Both the position numbers and the translations under genes were made by a program. The notes beneath the pieces were generated by a model. The model had not been told where the DNA came from and searched no databases. It saw nothing but the letters and a program-made list of their open reading frames with translations. From NCBI GenBank assembly GCA_002344215.1, contig DDSV01000034.1, positions 28,732 to 92,731 of the forward strand: a stretch of DNA of 64,000 nucleotides. Direction: 5' to 3'. Within the stretch, counting starts at the first letter, position 1. Each line of letters opens with the position of its first letter. Source of the stretch: Akkermansiaceae bacterium UBA2381 (GTDB lineage Bacteria > Verrucomicrobiota > Verrucomicrobiia > Verrucomicrobiales > DEV007). Below are positions 60,362 to 64,000 of this stretch, piece after piece.

Positions 60362-61246
60362 TCACTCCCGTAGCGTTGTCGCCACCCCCCTCGCCGCCCC
60401 TTCCCATTCCTCTACCGCACTCTCCCCAAACGCCGTCACCATCCGCCACGTCCCCTCAAATCCGGCCGGAACGGTGAGATTATCAAAGTTCTTCAAATAA
60501 TACTTCCGGTAGGTCCCCGGCACATTCCAGATCATCGAGACGGGAGCCGCGCCGACAGGGAATTCGAGCAAACGTGAGACAGCGAACTGGCGGCTTCCGG
60601 GCTCGTAGACCGACATCCAGTCGACCGGTTGCTTGATATAGAAGAGGCGGGCAAAGTCCTCTCCGTCGGTGAGGGGACCACGGATCAATTTGTCCGGTTC
60701 AGCATCGTTTGCTGCGAGGTAGGCGGAGACGGTCGGGGTCCAGGCGTGCATGAAGTGGTAGACGAGTTTCAGCGGGGTTTCCTCTTCGGTGGAAACGGTG
60801 GTGGTCTCGTAGAGGCGGTTGTCCTTGATCTCGAACGTACACTTGAGGGTGAAGTTTCGTATCCTCGACTCGCGGTGAAAGCGGAAATGTTCCCCGCTCA
60901 GCGTTTCGCCGGGTGTTGCGATCGTTTTCCCGTCGAATTCGAAGGAAAGCGAGGTCAGTTCCTCGGGTTCGTTTTCGTGGTGGGCGGTGCCGATGAAGCC
61001 GACCTCGGGAAAGTTAAAAACGGTCCCGTAAGCGCTCTTTTCCGTGGTCATGGGAACGCCGCGGTAGTCAATACGTCCGGGTGTCCATTGCGACTGCTGA
61101 CGCAGCAGGAGCGTGACTTCTCCGCAGGTGACGGTGATCTGCGGCAGATCAGGCCCGAGATTGGGGCGGTAGGGTTCGGCTGCATGAAGGAGGGGGCCGC
61201 AGGGACAAGAAAGAGCGAAAGCGAGAAGGGCGGTGCGCGGGATCAT
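60362..61246 (-). CDS. Exported protein of unknown function, possibly a sugar-epimerase-like fold
   Basis: A 294-residue protein with a signal peptide (MIPRTALLAFALSCPCGPLLHA). The sequence is beta-rich with many aromatic residues ('YGTVFNFPEVGFIGTAHHENEPEELTSLSFEFDGK', 'KLVYHFMHAWTPTVSAYLA', 'YIKQPVDWMSVYEPGSRQFAVSRLLEFP'), resembling proteins of the galactose-mutarotase superfamily in general form. No catalytic residue can be fixed. It is followed on the same strand by nothing and is close to the GntR/LacI regulator, whose regulon may include it. Confidence 0.72.
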   Translation of the reverse strand: MIPRTALLAFALSCPCGPLLHAAEPYRPNLGPDLPQITVTCGEVTLLLRQQSQWTPGRIDYRGVPMTTEKSAYGTVFNFPEVGFIGTAHHENEPEELTSLSFEFDGKTIATPGETLSGEHFRFHRESRIRNFTLKCTFEIKDNRLYETTTVSTEEETPLKLVYHFMHAWTPTVSAYLAANDAEPDKLIRGPLTDGEDFARLFYIKQPVDWMSVYEPGSRQFAVSRLLEFPVGAAPVSMIWNVPGTYRKYYLKNFDNLTVPAGFEGTWRMVTAFGESAVEEWEGAARGVATTLRE

Positions 61247-61289
61247 GGAAGCACCATGGCGGCGATCGCTGCGCTGTCAGGTGACGGGA

Positions 61290-62372
61290 TCAGGTGAGAG
61301 TCTCGCCCGGAACAAATCCCGGGATCAGTCGTGTCGCCCGCAGGGGCAGTGATCCGGTCTCGGCGAGTTGCCTCGCCGCCCGCGAAAGCCTCCGCGCAAA
61401 GCGCGTTGGCGCGAGACTGTAGTGGGCCACGGTCGGGGTTAGATGACGGAGAAAGGACTCGTCGTCCCGCGAGATCACCGCCATCTCGCCGGGGATCTGA
61501 AGGCCACGGCGCTGAAGATGGGTGATGACGGTGAGGACGTGAACGGCCCGGGCGACGAGGACGGCGGTGGGAGGATGGTCCGAAGCGACAGCCTGATCGA
61601 GAAGGGCGCAGAGATTGGCGGCCGTGCCATCGTGACGAATCACGCTGACGCTTGCGGCAGGGTTTGTCGAGACCGCCTCGCGGAGGCCGGATTCGCTGTC
61701 TGCTTCGCCGCCGGTCGCTCCCTCGGGCAGACAGAGGGCAATACGTCGATGGCCTTTTCCCAGAAGGAGGCCTCCGGCATGACGGCAGGTCGCGCGGTAG
61801 TCGATGTCGAGGGAAGGCAGGGCGATACCCGGCGCACAGGATCCGGCGACGAGGCAGGGGAGTTGCCGACGGAGAAACCATTGCTGCATCGGCTCCCGTG
61901 ATCCGAAGGCAATCCAGGCGGCGGAGGGGATGCGCGCGACGAGAGAGTCGAGAGTGCGTTCGGGGTGTTCGGAAAAAGCGGCCGGGTTCACGACGAGCTC
62001 CAGTTCGAATCCGGCGCGGGCCAGGTCGATGCGTAACTCGTCCACCATCACAACGGCGGAGGGCGGCATCTCCAGAAGCGGGCGCGGGGAGATGACGGCG
62101 ATGAGTCGTTGCGTCGCCTTCGCGGCGTCCGATCGGGTCGCGGCAATGACACGTCGCCTCCTCGGTTGCGGGGCTTCAAGCGTGCCGTCGCGCTGCAACT
62201 CGTTGAGGGCAGCGCGGAGGGTGGGGCGACTGACCTGAAGCCGGTCGCACAGTTCCCGTTCCCCCGGGAGTTGGTCACTCCAGATCCCGAGCCGGATGTT
62301 TTCCCGCAGGGCCCGGGCCGTGTCAGAGACGAGCGAGCGCCGTTGGGGAAGTTCGGGACGGAAGGCAGGCAT
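61290..62372 (-). CDS. GntR-type HTH fused to a LacI-type sugar-binding domain
   Basis: The ATG at 62372 gives 360 residues. The winged HTH occupies about 15-80 ('DTARALRENIRLGIWSDQLPGERELCDRLQVSRPTLRAALNELQRDGTL'), and a periplasmic-binding-protein fold follows (about 95-355) as in AraR-type regulators. The frame open to 62423 would include the operator-like palindrome in coding sequence, so the nearer start is chosen. It is divergent from the RraA-like gene. The effector is likely a sugar or small metabolite. The start codon is immediately adjacent to the palindrome, suggesting autoregulation. Confidence 0.9.
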   Translation of the reverse strand: MPAFRPELPQRRSLVSDTARALRENIRLGIWSDQLPGERELCDRLQVSRPTLRAALNELQRDGTLEAPQPRRRRVIAATRSDAAKATQRLIAVISPRPLLEMPPSAVVMVDELRIDLARAGFELELVVNPAAFSEHPERTLDSLVARIPSAAWIAFGSREPMQQWFLRRQLPCLVAGSCAPGIALPSLDIDYRATCRHAGGLLLGKGHRRIALCLPEGATGGEADSESGLREAVSTNPAASVSVIRHDGTAANLCALLDQAVASDHPPTAVLVARAVHVLTVITHLQRRGLQIPGEMAVISRDDESFLRHLTPTVAHYSLAPTRFARRLSRAARQLAETGSLPLRATRLIPGFVPGETLT

Positions 62373-62393
62373 CTGGTCAGGTAAACTAACCAG
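62373..62393. promoter_or_regulatory. Probable operator of the GntR/LacI regulator
   Basis: CTGGTCAG-GTAAA-CTAACCAG, arms matching 7 of 8 with a 5-bp centre. It touches the start codon of the regulator (62372) and lies 39 bp before the divergent RraA-like gene. Same 8-5-8 geometry as the site at 32986-33006. Confidence 0.65.
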
Positions 62394-62431
62394 AACGCTG
62401 CCCTTGTCTGACAAAGGCGGCAAGGTACAAA

Positions 62432-63214
62432 ATGACGACTTTTATGAGTGCCCCTGATCCCGCCGTCCGTCACCTTCCCCCCGGAGTCTTGCATCAACTG
62501 AAGCGTTGGAACACCCCGACGATCTACAACGGATGGGAGCAGATCACGAAACGAAATCCCGCCCGCGAGGGGATCAATCTGGAGGAGACGAAGGACTTCA
62601 TGCCGCAGATGGGGCCCATGGTCGGTTACGCGGTGACGCTGGTGATCGAACCCTCGAACGAATCTCACCGGGCGGCCAATCCGAATGCGGGAGAGGAATA
62701 TCGCCGCTACCTCGCCAGTCTCCCCGGACCGAAGATTGTTGTCGTGCAGGATCTCGACAAGCCGAATGTCGTCGGCTCTCATTGGGGTGAGGTCAATGCG
62801 ACGATGCACCGCAGTCTCGGCTGTGTCGGCACCATCACCGACGGAGCGGTGCGCGACATCGACGAGATGACGGACGCGGGTTTCAAAGCGCTCGCGCGTC
62901 GTCTCTGTGTCGGGCACGCCTTTGTCCACCCGGTGCGCTGGGGCTGCGAGGTCGAGGTCTTCGGGACGAAGGTAAAACCCGGTGATCTCATCCATGCGGA
63001 CAAACACGGCTTTCTTGTCATTGCGCCCGAGGATCAGGAGCGTCTTCTCGATGCCGCGACGTTCATGGATGGGAACGAATGTGCGACCGTCATCCCGGCC
63101 GCCCGGGATGTCGAGGACTGCAGCATGGAGGAGAATCTCGCCCGCATGGAGGCGGCCATCGCGGTCTTTCGCCAGAACCTGAAGGCCAAATTTTCATCGA
63201 AGGGTGAATGGTGA
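62432..63214 (+). CDS. RraA-like family protein
   Basis: A 260-residue protein; a second ATG at 62444 would remove four residues. 'WNTPTIYNGWEQITKRNP', 'KIVVVQDLDKPNVVGSHWGEVNATMHRSLGCVGTITDGAVRDIDEM' and 'GDLIHADKHGFLVIAPE' fit the RraA/HMG-aldolase fold, including the G..WGE and DGAVRD segments that bind metal and substrate in class II 4-hydroxy-4-methyl-2-oxoglutarate aldolases. Whether it is an aldolase or a regulator of the RraA kind is open. It overlaps the next gene by 7 bp, so they are co-transcribed. Confidence 0.9.
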   Translation: MTTFMSAPDPAVRHLPPGVLHQLKRWNTPTIYNGWEQITKRNPAREGINLEETKDFMPQMGPMVGYAVTLVIEPSNESHRAANPNAGEEYRRYLASLPGPKIVVVQDLDKPNVVGSHWGEVNATMHRSLGCVGTITDGAVRDIDEMTDAGFKALARRLCVGHAFVHPVRWGCEVEVFGTKVKPGDLIHADKHGFLVIAPEDQERLLDAATFMDGNECATVIPAARDVEDCSMEENLARMEAAIAVFRQNLKAKFSSKGEW

Positions 63215-63954
63215 TGGAAGCGCTCAACGGTGGGACGATTTTACGGGACTACGAGCGCGACGGGGTTGCGCTCGTGCGCGGATTTCTTTCGCCGGATGAG
63301 GTCGGGGCGATCCGTGCCGAGTTGGACCGCTACATTCGCGAGGATCTCCCTGACAAACCCCTTGATGCCCGAACCCTCGAGGCCGACGAGAAGACGGTGC
63401 GCAATCTCTGGCGGCTGGAGCAACACAACGAGTTCTTCCGCGAGTTGGCGGAGCGGGCCGATTTGCGGGTGCTCATTGCTCCGCTCGTGAAGGGTGAACC
63501 TGTCCTCGCCGGAGTTGAGACCTTCAACAAACCCGCGCTGATCGGGTCGGGCGTGCCGCCGCATCAGGATAACGCCTACTTTTGCCAGACCCCGCCCGAC
63601 ATGCTCACGGTGTGGATTGCGATCGATGCGGTTACGGAGGCGAACGGGCCAGTCACCTACGTGAAAGGATCGCATCGTCTCGGTCCGCTCCCGACGCGGC
63701 CCTCAGGAGTGCGGGGCAACAGCATCGGCCTCGCCGAGATGCCGGAGGTCGGGGAAGGGGAGTTGCTCGTCGGACTGCTCGCTCCTGGCGATGCGACGAT
63801 TCATCACTGTGATACGATTCACTACTCGGCGCCGAACACGACGGAACATCCGCGCCTGGGTTTTCTACTCGTCTTTCGCGGCAGTCATACGACGACCGAT
63901 CCGGAGTTGAAGGCCACCTATTCCGCCGCGGCCACGGCGACACCACCTGCATGA
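63208..63954 (+). CDS. Phytanoyl-CoA dioxygenase (PhyH)-family Fe(II)/2-oxoglutarate oxygenase
   Basis: A 248-residue protein. The HxD metal motif is His119-Gln-Asp121 ('SGVPPHQDNAYFC'), and the distal His lies in 'GDATIHHCDTIHYSAPN' (199-205). 'RLGFLLVFRG' may hold the 2-oxoglutarate-binding Arg. The family hydroxylates diverse small molecules. Overlap with the RraA-like gene and the regulator next door suggest a shared pathway for a small organic acid or sugar acid. The start may also be the internal ATG at 63214. Confidence 0.9.
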   Translation: MVMEALNGGTILRDYERDGVALVRGFLSPDEVGAIRAELDRYIREDLPDKPLDARTLEADEKTVRNLWRLEQHNEFFRELAERADLRVLIAPLVKGEPVLAGVETFNKPALIGSGVPPHQDNAYFCQTPPDMLTVWIAIDAVTEANGPVTYVKGSHRLGPLPTRPSGVRGNSIGLAEMPEVGEGELLVGLLAPGDATIHHCDTIHYSAPNTTEHPRLGFLLVFRGSHTTTDPELKATYSAAATATPPA

Positions 63955-64000
63955 AGGAGTTTTACCAATACTTCCCCGGCAGGCGGAGCGCCCGCCCTAC
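63951..64000 (+). CDS. Possible start of a further gene, cut by the window edge
   Basis: An ATG overlapping the stop of the PhyH-like gene (ATGA) opens a frame MKEFYQYFPGRRSARP that runs into palindromic element G and the window end. The overlap resembles the coupling seen elsewhere in the window. It is too short to judge. Confidence 0.3.
   Translation, partial: MKEFYQYFPGRRSARP
63978..64000. repeat. Palindromic element copy G (partial)
   Basis: GGCAGGCGGAGCGCCCGCCC followed by TAC, the left arm of the same family as copies A-F, truncated by the window edge. Confidence 0.75.

Overview
The window looks like a chromosomal segment of a Verrucomicrobiota bacterium, or a near relative in the Planctomycetota-Verrucomicrobiota group. 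This is inferred from three adjacent pairs of planctomycete-type cytochrome/DUF1549/DUF1553 proteins with DUF1501 proteins, a polysaccharide-use gene set, Ser/Thr kinases with long tails, and intergenic palindromes of the ACCACGAATGGGCACGAAT type. No rRNA, tRNA, CRISPR array or complete transposon was seen.

Layout. 1-5.8 kb holds a MoeB/ThiF-rhodanese protein, a Do-family protease, an AP2-like DNA-binding protein and two exported proteins, one with an OmpA domain. 6-14.5 kb holds small stress or envelope genes (DUF883, YciF-like, DUF1328, holin-like) around a three-gene phosphorelay operon: CHASE3 hybrid kinase, REC-kinase, and NtrC-type sigma-54 activator. 14.6-24.6 kb carries a giant Ser/Thr kinase with leucine-rich repeats, a family II pyrophosphatase, a thioredoxin-like protein, and the core pair rplI-dnaB.

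24.85-27.86 kb is the most unusual part. Five same-strand genes and one gene-less unit are separated by imperfect palindromes that behave as integron attC sites. The core site at the start of most units is complementary to the inverse core near the end of the same unit. Start codons lie 6-9 nt after the core, and several stop codons fall inside the inverse core. No integrase gene is present, so it reads as a cassette cluster without integrase (CALIN) directly after dnaB. A dynamin-like GTPase with degenerate G motifs follows on the other strand.

30-64 kb is a catabolic region: Gfo/Idh/MocA oxidoreductase, TPR lipoprotein, GntR-controlled PSCyt/DUF1501 pair, VIT1-like transporter, ECF sigma operon, HupE-like protein, sialate O-acetylesterase, PL6-type lyase, RidA-like protein, two more PSCyt/DUF1501 pairs, a pseudokinase fused to an FGE-like domain, ferredoxin, and a GntR/LacI hybrid regulator divergent from an RraA-like protein and a phytanoyl-CoA dioxygenase-like protein. 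Degradation of (sulfated) polysaccharide is the likely theme, by inference.

Repeats shape the second half. A family of about 60-80 bp palindromic elements occurs seven times and is read in frame in the N-termini of two exported proteins and the C-terminus of a ferredoxin. A three-copy ~138 bp tandem repeat duplicates the coding tail of the TPR lipoprotein gene. Two 21-bp palindromes (8-5-8) sit against the start codons of the two GntR-type regulator genes and are probable autoregulatory operators.
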